From the NCBI RefSeq assembly GCF_024437735.1, contig NZ_JANFQO010000005.1, positions 186,001-250,000 on the forward strand: a DNA stretch of 64,000 nt, written 5' to 3'. The position numbers and the translations under genes are program-made. The stretch is from Tahibacter harae. Lineage in GTDB: Bacteria; Pseudomonadota; Gammaproteobacteria; Xanthomonadales; Rhodanobacteraceae. The notes under the pieces are model-generated. The model made no database searches. It was given only the letters and a program-made list of their open reading frames with translations, and was not told where the DNA came from. Below are positions 6,838-19,350 of this stretch, one piece after another (the first letter of the stretch is position 1; each line of letters opens with the position of its first letter).

Positions 6838-9645
6838 TCACCACAACGGCCGCGAGAAATCGAATTCCGGCGTGCCCGAGGCGCGGGCGAAGGCCGGTCC
6901 CAGGCCGTAGTCCACGCCCAGGCGCAGCAGCAGGTGGGCGCGGTTGATGGAATCGACCTCGGGCGCGATCACGGCGCAGCCGGCGGCGTGGGCCTTGCGG
7001 ATCAGGGCGAGCAAGGTGTCGCTCATCGACTTGGCCGTGCCCAGTTCCGATACCAGCCCGGCGGACAGGCGCACGAAGTCGATGGTCAGGTTCTTCAGCG
7101 CATGTACCGCGGCCCAGTCGCGGCCGAAATCGACCAGGCACACGCGCACGCCGCTCTGGTGCAGGAACTTCAGCCGCTCGGCCGCGCGTGCACCGGCGTC
7201 GATCAGCTGGGAGCAGGGCAGTTCCAGAGTCAGGCCGGTGCCCGACAGATGGCGTTCCTTGAGTTCGCGCGCCAGCCAGTACGGAATATCCGGATCGAGC
7301 AGGGTGGACACCGACTGCGGCACGAACAGGCGCAGCTGGCGGCCGCGCTTGAGTTGTTCCTCGCGCACGCTGAGCGAGCGCTCCAGCAGCCAGCGGTCCA
7401 GCGTGGTGAGCTGGTTGCATTCCGCCGCCACCGGGGCGAGATCGGCATAGGCCACGGCGACGCCGGCTTCCTGCGTGCTCTTGACCTTGAAGCTGAGTTC
7501 GAACTGGCCGCTGAGCTTGCCCGCCAGCGCGACGATGGGCTGGAACTCGAACTGGGTCTGCTCCGGCGTCAGCGGCCGGCTCAGCACCGCGCGCACGGCC
7601 AGCAGCGGATCCGACGGCAGCAGCGCGGCTTCCTTGGCCTCGAACCACAGCACGCGGTTGCCGCCCAGGTGCGCCGCGGCGATCTGCGCCGCTTCCGCAT
7701 TGGTCACCACTTCGTCCACGCTGCTGTGTTCGCCGCCGAGCAGGGCCATGCCGATGCTGGCGGTGAGGGCGTGGCTCTGGCCCTGGTAGATGAAGGGCTG
7801 GGTCGCCAGGGCGAAGCGCAGGCGCTCGGCCATGTCGGTGATATCGCTGCGTGAGCGGCGGTGCAGCAGGACGAAATAGTGGAAATCGGTGTATTGCGCC
7901 GGCAGGTCCAGCTCATCGAGCTGGGTGCGCATGAGGTTGCCGACGTGGGCGTCGATGGCGGCCAGGCCGGTCAGGCCGATCTTCTCGCGCAGCTCGCCGG
8001 CGCGGTCCAGGGTCACGGTCAGCAGCGCCGCGGAGCGGTCGCCCAGCGCTGCGGTGAGTTTCTCGATCAGCACATTGCGCGAGTACAGCCCGGTGCGCGA
8101 GTCGCGCCCGTCGGGATTGCCTATGACCTCGCGCAGCCAGTGTGCGCGGCGCACGCGCGAAGTCACCGCGCTGAGCAGGTGGCGGGTCTTGAGCGGCTTG
8201 ACCAGGAATTCGTCGCCGCCGGCGGCGATGGCATCGAAGCGCAGGTTCAGCGAAGCCGCGTCGGCGGCCAGGATGATGGGGACGGCGGCGTATTCGGGCT
8301 GCTGCCGGATCATCTGGGTGAGTTCTATGCCGCCCACGTCCGGCAGATTGCAGTCGAGCACGACCACGTCCGGACGGAATTCCGCCAGCGCTGCCAGGGT
8401 GCCCTGGCCGTTGCCGACGATGCGCGCGGTCATGCCGCGTTCGGCCAGCGCGCGCGCGGCGTCGATGGCGTTGTGGCGGTCCGGCGCGACCAGCAGCACG
8501 CGCCAGGCGGGTGCCGCGGTATGGGCCAGCAGTTCATCCAGCTTGGCCAGCACGCGCAGGCTGTCCACCGGCGCCTGGAAGAAGCCGGCGGCGCCGGCGC
8601 GCATGGCAAGCAGGCGGTGGCCGAGGTCGGTATCCGGCGACAGCACGACCAGGCTGGGCAGGGCCTCGCCCTCGGCGGCCAGCTTGTCGTAGATGGCGCG
8701 CACCCGGCCGTAGATGCGCAGCTTGCGCGCATCGAGGATCAGCGCGCCGGGTACGGCGTTTTCGAGGAAATCCAGCAGTTCGTAGGTTTCGGTGGAGATG
8801 CGGGTGTCGAAACCACGCTCGCGCAGCGCGCTGATCAGCCCCGGTGCTATGTTGTCGTCGATGCCGTGCAGGGCGATCGCGCGCGGCAGGCGCATCAGGC
8901 TGTCGCCGCTGGTCAGCGACTGGGGGCTTTCGGCCGTGTCGGCAGCTTGTTGCTCGGCGATGCGCGCTTCGAGAATGGCGGCGGCCGGTGACAGCCCGGT
9001 CGTATCCGCCGCCGTCTGCTGCGTGCCGACGTGCAGCGCTGCCGGTGGCGGAGCGAACGAAGCCGGCAGCGGCGCTTGCGGCTGGGGCGCGTGCGCCGGC
9101 GGCGCAGCCTGCATTGCCGGATCCGGCGGCGGTGCAGCGGGCCGGCCGGTGCCGCTCTGTGCGGCGGGGTTCTGCGCACCGGCCTGCGACGGCGCCGGCG
9201 AAGGTGCGGACGGCGCCGGACTGCGCAGCGGCGTTTCCTGCGCCGTGCCGCCGGGCCTGACTACCGGAATTTCCGCGCTGACGCGCGCGCTGGGCAGGGT
9301 ATGCACGGCGGCCTTGGTCGTGGCCGACAGGTCGGTCAGGTCGGCACCCAGGGCCTGCACCATTTCCGCCAGGCGCGCGAGATCGCGCGTGTTGGGCACC
9401 AGGGCGTCGTCGATGAAAGAACAGAGGTAGGCGGCCAGTTCCAGCGCATCGCTGTTGAGCGCATCCAGGCCCAGGCGTTCGCTGGTATCGGCGATCTGGT
9501 CGATCTCGTCGCCGAGCTGGCGCGCGGCGTTGCGGTCCCAGCCGCCCTGGGCCAGCGGCTGCCAGCGCCGCACCAGCGACAGGCAGCGCTCGCGCAGCTC
9601 GTCGCGCGCGGCGGCATCGGTGCGTATGCTGCCCTGGTTGCTCAT
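6838..9645 (-). CDS. Dual receiver protein with degenerate GGDEF and EAL domains
   Basis: 935 residues. Residues 1-115 are helical, followed by a Pro/Ala-rich linker to about 235. Then come a receiver-like domain at about 255-370 (acidic site in GALILDARKL), a second, better receiver at about 377-495 (phospho-acceptor in VVVLDCNLPDVGG, lysine in FLVKPLK), a GGDEF fold at about 505-650 and an EAL fold to the end. The GG(D/E)EF loop is replaced (TDFHYFVLLHR). The EAL signature is also lost (FELSFKV, and VDFGRDWA for DDFGTGY). Catalysis is therefore unlikely; a c-di-GMP receptor or FimX-like regulatory role is plausible but unproven. Confidence 0.85.
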   Translation of the reverse strand: MSNQGSIRTDAAARDELRERCLSLVRRWQPLAQGGWDRNAARQLGDEIDQIADTSERLGLDALNSDALELAAYLCSFIDDALVPNTRDLARLAEMVQALGADLTDLSATTKAAVHTLPSARVSAEIPVVRPGGTAQETPLRSPAPSAPSPAPSQAGAQNPAAQSGTGRPAAPPPDPAMQAAPPAHAPQPQAPLPASFAPPPAALHVGTQQTAADTTGLSPAAAILEARIAEQQAADTAESPQSLTSGDSLMRLPRAIALHGIDDNIAPGLISALRERGFDTRISTETYELLDFLENAVPGALILDARKLRIYGRVRAIYDKLAAEGEALPSLVVLSPDTDLGHRLLAMRAGAAGFFQAPVDSLRVLAKLDELLAHTAAPAWRVLLVAPDRHNAIDAARALAERGMTARIVGNGQGTLAALAEFRPDVVVLDCNLPDVGGIELTQMIRQQPEYAAVPIILAADAASLNLRFDAIAAGGDEFLVKPLKTRHLLSAVTSRVRRAHWLREVIGNPDGRDSRTGLYSRNVLIEKLTAALGDRSAALLTVTLDRAGELREKIGLTGLAAIDAHVGNLMRTQLDELDLPAQYTDFHYFVLLHRRSRSDITDMAERLRFALATQPFIYQGQSHALTASIGMALLGGEHSSVDEVVTNAEAAQIAAAHLGGNRVLWFEAKEAALLPSDPLLAVRAVLSRPLTPEQTQFEFQPIVALAGKLSGQFELSFKVKSTQEAGVAVAYADLAPVAAECNQLTTLDRWLLERSLSVREEQLKRGRQLRLFVPQSVSTLLDPDIPYWLARELKERHLSGTGLTLELPCSQLIDAGARAAERLKFLHQSGVRVCLVDFGRDWAAVHALKNLTIDFVRLSAGLVSELGTAKSMSDTLLALIRKAHAAGCAVIAPEVDSINRAHLLLRLGVDYGLGPAFARASGTPEFDFSRPLW

Positions 9646-10957
9646 GCGGGTGACATCCCGGTGCGGCGCGGCGGCCTCGCTGGCCTGCCAATCGCCGCAG
9701 CGTTCGCTTCGATGACCCGTTTAGCCATCCGTTTGCCCTGTGCCGTTCCTGGACGCGCGGGCCGGCCCGCGTGCTGGCGGCCAGCATGCGCCGTGGCGTA
9801 GCGGTCTTGCGTGCGTGCAATCACAGTTTGGTCCATGCAGTGGGACGGCGGGCGTGTCCATTCAGACGCAATAACGGCCCGGGAACCCTCAATCGGCCCC
9901 GGCGGCGCAGCGGCGGCCGGGGATGTGGAGATGTCGACAAAGCTAAAGTGAGTGCGCTGCAGGCGGCGTGCCGCTCTGATAAAAGCTGCGTTTTTGCAAT
10001 CGCCGCGCGACACGGAAGCCGGCTTGGAAGCGGCGTCAGCCGGCGATCCGCAACGGCCGGAAATCGCTGCCGACGGCCGCGGAAAATCCGCCGCGGCACA
10101 GCCTTTTTCGCCGGCAACAGCGTACGGCAGGGACAAGCGCCCTTCCGACCGACGGCTATGCCACGAGCACGCTGACACCCTGAACTTCATCTGCAGCGAA
10201 TCCCTGAATTCGCACCGGCGGCCGGCTCCGCCAAGCATGTTCGCATTGCCGGTACTGCGTGTAGATGAGGGTTCCGGCCTGGCCGCAACGCGGGCCGGGA
10301 ACTGCTGTCGCGAGCGCTGGCGAGCCCAACACGACGGATCGCCCTGCCAGTGCATTGCCCGTGCCGCAGGGCCGGGCCGGATGGCGGATTCTCCCGGTAC
10401 CTCGCGGCGGAGGTGCCGGCCGGCCTCGATTTGTTGCGCCAGTTCTCGTTTCCGGCGGAGTTTTTCGCAAAACGGCTTGCGCAGCTCGCAATCCTGCCGT
10501 CGAGCCCGCCTGGCTAGCCGGCCGGGGTCGCGTCGTTTTGTGACAAATCCGGTCACTCTTTGGCAGCCGTGCCAAAGCCCCATGCGGCCAGCAATGGCGC
10601 GGCCTGGAGCGCCTCCGAACAATTTCGTAGTTTACTTAATTTGTCCGGACATAATTGTTGCAGAGCAATATAAATCGTGATGGATCAATCACTTAGCGGT
10701 CGGATTTGGTTGACGGACGGTTGCAGGCGCTGCTAGCTTGCGCCGCGTTTTCGGAACCGGGGGGTTTCGGATGCACGCTCGCAGGAACCGGTGACCGGCC
10801 CAGATCGGGCCGCGGTTCAACAGCACAGACGGCAGAACCGCGGCGCCCGGTTCCGGGAGCCCTCGCGGTGGGGAAGTGCGTTGCGGGCGAAACGGGAGCG
10901 ACTCATCTGGCCGCCGGGTGGCGGCCGGTTCATTCCTAATCCGGTGGGGGGTTGATC
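9646..10957. other. Gene-free 1.3 kb between divergent genes
   Basis: No open frame here has convincing coding character; the longest, at 9642-10622 on the minus strand, is Arg/Pro/Ala-rich and matches no family I know. Around 10620-10700 there is a markedly AT-rich patch (GTAGTTTACTTAATTTG and TAATTGTTGCAGAGCAATAT) in otherwise GC-rich DNA. It could hold regulatory sites or a small RNA for the protease gene or the divergent GGDEF/EAL-like gene. Confidence 0.5.
10710..10739 (+). promoter_or_regulatory. Candidate sigma-70 promoter of the S8 peptidase gene
   Basis: TTGACG (10710-10715), an 18-bp spacer and TAGCTT (10734-10739) lie about 220 bases upstream of the peptidase start, just downstream of an AT-rich patch that could act as an UP element or regulator site. 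The -10 is weak. No better candidate is seen closer to the gene. Confidence 0.35.
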
Positions 10958-13363
10958 GTGAAAGTAGTTTCGCAACGCAGCATGCGCCGTAGTGCGCTGG
11001 CACTGGCTCTGTTCGGTGCAGCCGTTTCGGCGCAGGCCGCGGGCATCAGTGCAGCCGAGCGTTCGGCGTTCGCCGACCGCGTCAATTTCGCCGTCGCCGC
11101 TCCGGGTGAGCAGGTCGACAGCTTCATCGTCTACTACAACGGCCAGGAAACCCAGCTCTCGCGCAGCGAATCCGCCTCGCGCGAAGCGCAGGCGCTGGCG
11201 GCGCAGGACGTGGAGCGCGTGGCCAAGGCGATGGGTGTGGGCCTCGCCATCGAACGCGAGCTGGCCACCGGCGGCATCCTCGTGCGCGCCCAGGCCCTGG
11301 CCGGCGACCGCGCTTCCCAGCGCGCCGCGTTCGACTACGAGCGCGCGATGGTCGAATTCGCCAAGAATCCCGGCGTGTCCAAGGTGGAGCCGAACAAGCG
11401 CGTGCGCGCCTTCCTGGTGCCCAACGACACGCGCTACAGTGAACAATGGGATATGTTCAATTCCGTCGGCGGCATGAACGTGCAGTCGGCCTGGGACGTG
11501 TCCACCGGCAGCGGCGTGGTCGTGGCGGTGATCGACACCGGCATCACCCCGCATTCCGACCTGGCCGGCCAGACGGTTGCCGGCTATGACTTCATTTCCA
11601 GCTCCACCACGGCGCGCGACGGCAACGGCCGCGACTCCAACCCCAACGACGAAGGCGACTGGTTCGCCGCCAACGAGTGCGGCGTGTCGTATTCCTCGGG
11701 CTCCAGCTGGCACGGCACCCACGTGGCCGGCACGGTCGCGGCCATCGCCAACAACAGCAAGGGCGTGGCCGGCGTGGCGTTCAACGCCAAGGTGCAGCCG
11801 GTGCGCGTGCTGGGCAAGTGCGGCGGCTCCATCGCCGACATTGCCGACGCCATCATCTGGTCCTCCGGCGGCACGGTTTCCGGCGTGCCGGCCAATGCCA
11901 CTCCTGCCCGGGTGATCAACCTCAGCCTGGGCGGCCAGGGCGCCTGCTCCTCGACCGAGCAGAATGCGATCAACTCGGCCCGTTCCCGCGGCACCGTGCT
12001 GGCCATCGCCGCCGGCAACGACAACGCCAACGTGTCCGGCTTCGATCCCGGCAACTGCAACGGCGTCATCTCCATCGCCGCCACCACCAAGGCCGGCAGC
12101 CGCGCCAGCTATTCCAACTACGGCGCGCTGATCGACGTCTCCGCTCCGGGCGGCGACGGCAGCGGCGGCGCCGGCGACATCCTCTCCACGCTCAACTCCG
12201 GCAGCAGCACGCAGAGCACCGAGAGCTACGCCTTCTACGCCGGCACCTCGATGGCTTCGCCGCACGTGGCCGGCCTGGCCGCGCTGATGCTGGCCAAGAA
12301 CCCGTCGCTGACGCCGGACCAGATCGAGACCCTCATCAAGAACAACGCCAAGCCGCTGCCGGGCAGCTGCTCCGGCGGCTGCGGCACCGGCATCATCGAC
12401 GCGGCCAAGACCCTGGCGGCGGTGACGGGCGGCGGCGGCAATGTCGCGCCGGTGGCGAACTTCAGCGTCTCCACCAGCGGCCTGACGGCGAACTTCACCG
12501 ATAGCTCCAGCGACAGCGACGGCAGCATCGCCTCGCGCTCCTGGAACTTCGGCGACGGCAGCACCTCGACCGCGACCAGCCCGAGCAAGACCTACGCCGC
12601 GGCCGGCACCTACACCGTCACCCTGACCGTCACCGACAATGGCGGCGCGACCAACACCAAGACCTCGTCGGTCACGGTGTCCTCGGGCGGCGGCGGCAAC
12701 GTGCTGACCAACGGCGTGGCCGTGACCGGCCTGTCCGGCGCCGCCAACGGCGAGCTGACCTACACCCTGGCCGTTCCGGCCGGCGCCACCGGCCTCAAGT
12801 TCGAGCAGTCCGGCGGCACGGGCGATGCGGACCTGTACGTCAAGTTCGGTTCCGCGCCGACCACCAGCAGCTATGACTGCCGTCCTTACCTCAGCGGCAA
12901 CACCGAGACCTGCAACATCACCACGGCGCAGGCGGGCACCTATTACGTCAAGGTGCGCGGCTACTCGGCTTTCTCCGGTGTCAGCCTCAAGGGCAGCTAT
13001 ACCACCGGCGGCGGCGGCAGCGGTCCGTTCACCAATACGACGGACTACAACATCCCGGATTCCAGCTCAGTTTCCAGCCCGATCACGATAAGCGGCCAGA
13101 GCGGCAACGGTTCCACCGCCACGCAGGTGTCGGTCAACATCGTCCACACCTACCGCGGCGATCTGCAGATCGACCTGATCGCGCCCAACGGCACCAGCAC
13201 CCGTCTGAAGAACTCCAGCTCCAGCGACGGCGCCGCCAACGTGATCGCGACCTACCCGGTCAACACCTCGGGCTCGCCGCGCAACGGTACCTGGCAGCTC
13301 AAGGTCACCGACGTCTACTCGGGCGACACGGGCTATATCAACCAGTGGTCGATCCAGTTCTGA
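10958..13363 (+). CDS. Secreted subtilisin-like S8 serine peptidase with PKD, PPC and P domains
   Basis: About 801 residues. A signal peptide (about 1-28) ends near AVSAQAAG. A propeptide runs to about 150, followed by a peptidase S8 domain with Asp in VAVIDTG (about residue 193), His in WHGTHVAG (about 252) and Ser in GTSMASPHVAG (about 431). After it come a PKD domain (about 500-575, SWNFGDGST), a pre-peptidase C-terminal domain (about 595-690, GDADLYVKFG) and a proprotein-convertase P domain (about 705-801). It degrades extracellular protein. The GTG at 10958 follows GGTGGGGGG; a TTG at 10952 is an alternative start. Family call is very firm. Confidence 0.95.
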   Translation: MKVVSQRSMRRSALALALFGAAVSAQAAGISAAERSAFADRVNFAVAAPGEQVDSFIVYYNGQETQLSRSESASREAQALAAQDVERVAKAMGVGLAIERELATGGILVRAQALAGDRASQRAAFDYERAMVEFAKNPGVSKVEPNKRVRAFLVPNDTRYSEQWDMFNSVGGMNVQSAWDVSTGSGVVVAVIDTGITPHSDLAGQTVAGYDFISSSTTARDGNGRDSNPNDEGDWFAANECGVSYSSGSSWHGTHVAGTVAAIANNSKGVAGVAFNAKVQPVRVLGKCGGSIADIADAIIWSSGGTVSGVPANATPARVINLSLGGQGACSSTEQNAINSARSRGTVLAIAAGNDNANVSGFDPGNCNGVISIAATTKAGSRASYSNYGALIDVSAPGGDGSGGAGDILSTLNSGSSTQSTESYAFYAGTSMASPHVAGLAALMLAKNPSLTPDQIETLIKNNAKPLPGSCSGGCGTGIIDAAKTLAAVTGGGGNVAPVANFSVSTSGLTANFTDSSSDSDGSIASRSWNFGDGSTSTATSPSKTYAAAGTYTVTLTVTDNGGATNTKTSSVTVSSGGGGNVLTNGVAVTGLSGAANGELTYTLAVPAGATGLKFEQSGGTGDADLYVKFGSAPTTSSYDCRPYLSGNTETCNITTAQAGTYYVKVRGYSAFSGVSLKGSYTTGGGGSGPFTNTTDYNIPDSSSVSSPITISGQSGNGSTATQVSVNIVHTYRGDLQIDLIAPNGTSTRLKNSSSSDGAANVIATYPVNTSGSPRNGTWQLKVTDVYSGDTGYINQWSIQF

Positions 13364-13387
13364 GCGCAATTACGAGTAATAGCTTGC

Positions 13388-13411
13388 GGCGGCGGACAGG
13401 AGTCCGCCGCC
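13388..13411 (+). terminator. Strong hairpin after the S8 peptidase
   Basis: A perfect 10-bp stem GGCGGCGGAC / GTCCGCCGCC around the loop AGGA, 24 bases after the peptidase stop. There is no U-tract, so it is either a 3'-end-stabilising hairpin or a weak terminator. Confidence 0.5.
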
Positions 13412-13946
13412 AGACCGCCACACGGACACGGCGGTAGCGCAGGGAGGCGCACGGGACTTGCCGGTTCCGCGGCTCAGCCGCGGAACCGGACCCGGTCAAG
13501 CCGGCCGCAGACGCGGCCGCGACCCAGATTCCGGCGCGACGGCCGCAGGCCGCCCGCCTACCCATCGCGGAAGCCGGCCCTGCCGCTTGCCGCAACCATC
13601 CTCGGAGGGGAGGAGCCCGGTACCCGCGCAGTCCGCTGCGTGGTGTTTCCGGACTGGCGTGGCGTTCGTTACGGCCATTGCCTTCAAGCCGCCGGCGCAC
13701 GGGCCGGCGGCAGTAACGGGAGAACCCCTGGCCGCCCGCGGCGGGCAGGGGTTTCTTCAAGAATTTCCCGGCTGGCCGCGCGCCCGCAGCCCGAATCGCC
13801 GCCGTCACCGCCGCCCGGCCCGCAGCGCCTGCGCCGCCGCTTCCGTACGGCGGCATTTGCGCTGGGCCTGCTTTCATATCTATGGTTCGGTCTTTTGCAG
13901 CGCGGCAAATGCGAAGGCAGCGCCGCGTCGGCCAGGAGCTGGACAG
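13412..13946. other. Gene-free 535 bp upstream of the membrane protein
   Basis: GC-rich, with many CCGGC/GCCGG inverted words but no supported gene. The frame of the downstream membrane protein stays open back to 13458, but that portion has no membrane or domain character and lacks a ribosome binding site. I see no clear promoter. Confidence 0.4.
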
Positions 13947-15923
13947 ATGGATTCCCACCCCGTTGGCGCTGTCACAGCGCGAGACGACGCCCTGCCGGGC
14001 CGCGCGGGCCGGCGTTTTGCCTCGCGCCGGCTCGCCCTGCTGGCTATGCTGCTGGTCGTTACCGTGGTCGGCCTGGCGCGCCTGTCGCTGATCGCCGATT
14101 ACGGCACCAGCGTGCCGTACTGGGACCAGTGGGGCGCCGAAGGCGGTGCGCTGTATCTGCCTATGGTGGACGGCAACTACGACTGGCGCCAGCTGTGGAC
14201 GGCGCACAACGAGCACCGCATCGCCGCGAGCCGGCTGCTGGCGATGGGCCTTTTCCGGCTGAACGACGGCCAGTGGGACGGCCGGGTGGAAAGTAATGCA
14301 AATGTCATCATTTATCTTTTTTCGATAGGCCTGCTGGCCTGGCTGCTGGTGCGCCGCACGCCGTGGCCGCTGGCTGCCGCCCTGTGCCTGCTGCTGGTGC
14401 TGATCGGCGTGCTGCCGTATGGCTGGGAGAACACCCTGGCCGGTTTCCAGAGCGGCTTCCATTTCCTGTATCTGTTCACGCTGCTGAGTCTGTGGATCGC
14501 CGCGGTCAGGCCGGCCGGTGCCGTCACCGCCGGGCTGCTCCTGGTGCTGTCGGTGTGCGCGCAGTTCAGCATCGCCGCCGGTCTGCTGACGCCGTTCGTC
14601 GCGCTGTTCGTGCTGGGCCTGCGCTGGCTGGCCGGTCAGGACAGCCTCAAGCGCCTGGCCCTGCCGGCCGGCGCGCTGCTGCTGGTGGCCGCCGCCGCCG
14701 TCGCCGCCTATCCGGGCCAGTCGGCGTCGTGGCTGAAAGCGCAGAACCTGGGCGAATACTTCCACGCCCTCGGCATATTCGCCAGCTGGCCGTCGTCCGT
14801 TCCGGTGGCGCTGCTGGCGCTGGTACCGTTCCTGTTCCTGCTGGCGCAGATGTGGCGCCGGCGCAGCTACGACCCGCTCGATGCGTTCTTCGCCGGCATC
14901 TACGTCTGGGCCCTGGCGACGGCTGCGGCCAGCGCCTACAGCCGCGGCCATGGGCTGGAACTGGTCACCGCGCGCTATACCGAAGTGCTGGCGCTGGGGG
15001 CGCTCGCCGCCGCGTATTTCGCGCTGACCCTGGTGCGGCGCGCTCCCGGACGCTGGCGTGCCCTGTGCCTGGTTCCGCTCGCCGTGGTGCTGCCGGCCGT
15101 CGGCATAGGCCTGGTGCAGCAGACCCGGCTGCAATGGCGCCCGCTGCAGGAACATTTCTTCAGCACGCGCATAGGCGCGGGCTATGTGCGTTCGTTCCTG
15201 GACGGTGCCGAGCGCATCCTGCTGGGCAAGCACGGACCGTATGTGCTCAACCCGGATCCGCCCAGCCTGGGCCGTTCGCTCAGCGACGCGAAGGTGCGCA
15301 GTCTGTTGCCGCTGTCGCTGCGTCCGGCGGACGAGCCGCTGCCCTGGGGCAATCCGACCCGCTGCCGCTGGCAGCTCAGCGATGCCTCCACGGTCCCGGC
15401 GCGCGGCGGCCTGGTCTGCAACACGCCGGCGGCGGGTATCGCGGTGGGACCGTTGAGCCGCTACGCCTATGCAGTCTGGGATCTGCTGCGCAGTCCGCCG
15501 GCGGCCCTGCAGCCGGCGGCGCCGCCGCCGGTCGATCCCGCCGCGCGGTGCGCGCTGGATCGCGTCAACCTGGCCGAGCTGGATCAGAGCCGGCAGGTCG
15601 ACATGCCCTTCATGCCGGCCGTGCGCCTCACCGGCTGGAGCGTGCGGCCCGGTTTCGCTCCGGCGGACCCGCTAATCGTGAGCCTGGTGCCGGAGCAGGG
15701 CCCCGCTTTCGCGCTGCAGATCGACGATCGCCAGGTCCGTCCGGAACTCGCGGCGATATTCAAGGATGCGATGCAGCAGGATGCCGGCTTCGACGGCTAT
15801 GTCGGCACCGCCACGCTGCCGCCGGCACGCTACCGCGTGCTGCTGGGGCGTTCCGGCCATACCTGCGACAGCGGCGCGGTGCTGGCCGTGGGCAAGGCCA
15901 GCGACGAACGCATGCTGTACTGA
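13947..15923 (+). CDS. Large polytopic membrane protein, glycosyltransferase-like architecture
   Basis: 658 residues. A first membrane helix at about residues 27-46 is followed by an outward loop rich in acidic and aromatic residues (SVPYWDQWGAEGG, then WTAHNEHRI). At least eight more membrane helices follow to about residue 420, then a soluble C-terminal domain of about 230 residues. The topology and the early acidic loop resemble GT-C-type or Wzy-like membrane glycosyltransferases, but no diagnostic motif allows a firm call. ATG 13947 has AGGAG nine bases upstream. It ends 7 bases before the convergent kptA. Function unknown. Confidence 0.7.
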   Translation: MDSHPVGAVTARDDALPGRAGRRFASRRLALLAMLLVVTVVGLARLSLIADYGTSVPYWDQWGAEGGALYLPMVDGNYDWRQLWTAHNEHRIAASRLLAMGLFRLNDGQWDGRVESNANVIIYLFSIGLLAWLLVRRTPWPLAAALCLLLVLIGVLPYGWENTLAGFQSGFHFLYLFTLLSLWIAAVRPAGAVTAGLLLVLSVCAQFSIAAGLLTPFVALFVLGLRWLAGQDSLKRLALPAGALLLVAAAAVAAYPGQSASWLKAQNLGEYFHALGIFASWPSSVPVALLALVPFLFLLAQMWRRRSYDPLDAFFAGIYVWALATAAASAYSRGHGLELVTARYTEVLALGALAAAYFALTLVRRAPGRWRALCLVPLAVVLPAVGIGLVQQTRLQWRPLQEHFFSTRIGAGYVRSFLDGAERILLGKHGPYVLNPDPPSLGRSLSDAKVRSLLPLSLRPADEPLPWGNPTRCRWQLSDASTVPARGGLVCNTPAAGIAVGPLSRYAYAVWDLLRSPPAALQPAAPPPVDPAARCALDRVNLAELDQSRQVDMPFMPAVRLTGWSVRPGFAPADPLIVSLVPEQGPAFALQIDDRQVRPELAAIFKDAMQQDAGFDGYVGTATLPPARYRVLLGRSGHTCDSGAVLAVGKASDERMLY

Positions 15924-15930
15924 GCGGCGC

Positions 15931-16497
15931 TCAGGCTTCCGCATCGAGCGGGCGAAGGAATTGCGCCGGCACCGCTGCGGTGAGCCACACGCCGTTGTCC
16001 GCCTGGAAAAAGCGGCAGCCCGCCGCCTCCATCGCGGCGGCATCCACGCCCAGGACGACGGCGCGGCCGTGGCGGCTGCCCACGTCCAGTGCGGTTGCGA
16101 TATCTGTGGACAGATGTACATGTTGCCGCGCCTGCGGCTTCAGGCCCTCGGCCAGGATGGCGTCGAGAAAGCGCGTCGCCGTGCCGTGGTAGAGCCGCTG
16201 CGGCGGCGTGCGCGCGGGCAGGTCCAGCTGCACCGGCGTGGAATGGCCCTGCGCGGCGCGCAGGCGCAGGCCGTCGGCTGAGAGCGTGAAGCGTTTCTTG
16301 TCGTTGTCGGCGATGACCTGGTCCAGGTCTTCGCGCTCGATAGGCCGGCCGGCGGCGGCGGCCTTGTGCAGCAGCTCGGCGATGTCGGCCCAGCCCTGGG
16401 CGTCCAGCGTCAGGCCTATGGTTTCGGGCTGGTGGCGCAGGATCAGGCTGAGAAATTTGCTCAGCTTCACCAGGCGCGGCGGCAGTGGTTCGCTCAT
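15931..16497 (-). CDS. kptA: RNA 2'-phosphotransferase KptA/Tpt1
   Basis: 188 residues matching the Tpt1/KptA family over full length. The N-terminal lobe begins [15 protein letters not shown] with the conserved Arg-His pair. [18 protein letters not shown] and [19 protein letters not shown] supply the NAD-binding and catalytic residues of the C-terminal lobe. The enzyme removes an internal 2'-phosphate from RNA, transferring it to NAD to give ADP-ribose 1'',2''-cyclic phosphate. The natural substrate in bacteria is uncertain because they lack the fungal-type tRNA splicing ligase. It is encoded alone; rtcB is 30 kb away in the same window. Confidence 0.93.
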   Translation of the reverse strand: MSEPLPPRLVKLSKFLSLILRHQPETIGLTLDAQGWADIAELLHKAAAAGRPIEREDLDQVIADNDKKRFTLSADGLRLRAAQGHSTPVQLDLPARTPPQRLYHGTATRFLDAILAEGLKPQARQHVHLSTDIATALDVGSRHGRAVVLGVDAAAMEAAGCRFFQADNGVWLTAAVPAQFLRPLDAEA

Positions 16498-16581
16498 GGC
16501 TTGCGTATCTTCCTTGCCGTGTTGTCTTGTCCGTGCCCCACTGGCCGCCGGCGGCCAGCCTGCGCCGCGGCGGCCTGTTTC

Positions 16582-18876
<2,295 letters not shown>

Positions 18877-18880
<4 letters not shown>

Positions 18881-19350
18881 AACGCCTGCTCGCTGCTTTG
18901 TTCATCGCCGCGTCCGCCGCCGCGCCGCTGTCCGCCGCTGAAACCGCCGCGGCCAGGCCGGAGCTGAGCATCAAGACCCTGGACGGCAAGACCTTCAACC
19001 TGGCTGACCACAAAGGCAATTGGGTAATCCTGAATTTCTGGGCGACCTGGTGCTCGCCCTGCATCAAGGAACTGCCGGAGCTGTCCAACTTCGTCAAGGC
19101 GCACAAGAACGTGCGTGCCATCGGCCTGGCCTACGAAGATACCGACGTGGCCGAGATCAAGGCCTTCCTGGAAAAGCATCCGGTGGTCTTCCCCATCGCC
19201 CAGGTCGATACCTTCGACCCGCCCAAGTCGCTGGAAACCCCGCGCGGCCTGCCGACCACCTACCTGATCGCCCCCGACGGCAGCATCGCCAAGAAATTCA
19301 CCGGCCCCGTCGACGAAGCCGCGCTGCGCGCCGCCACCGGGCTGAAATGA
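18877..19350 (+). CDS. TlpA-type periplasmic thioredoxin
   Basis: 157 residues with a signal peptide (MKRLLAALFIAASAAAPLSA) and a thioredoxin fold containing the active site ATWCSPCIKELPEL and the cis-proline loop RGLPTTYLIAPDG. It should act as a periplasmic thiol-disulfide reductase or oxidase. It overlaps by four bases both the YihY gene before it and the acylphosphatase after it, giving a tightly coupled three-gene operon. Confidence 0.9.

Noticed and set aside
9642-10622. Open frame of 326 codons on the minus strand in the 1.3 kb gap
   Set aside because: Composition is Arg/Pro/Ala-rich, with no domain, no ribosome binding site and no conserved-looking start.
13338-15233. Open frame of 631 codons on the minus strand
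   Set aside because: Antisense to the large membrane protein, and Gln/Arg-rich with no domain.
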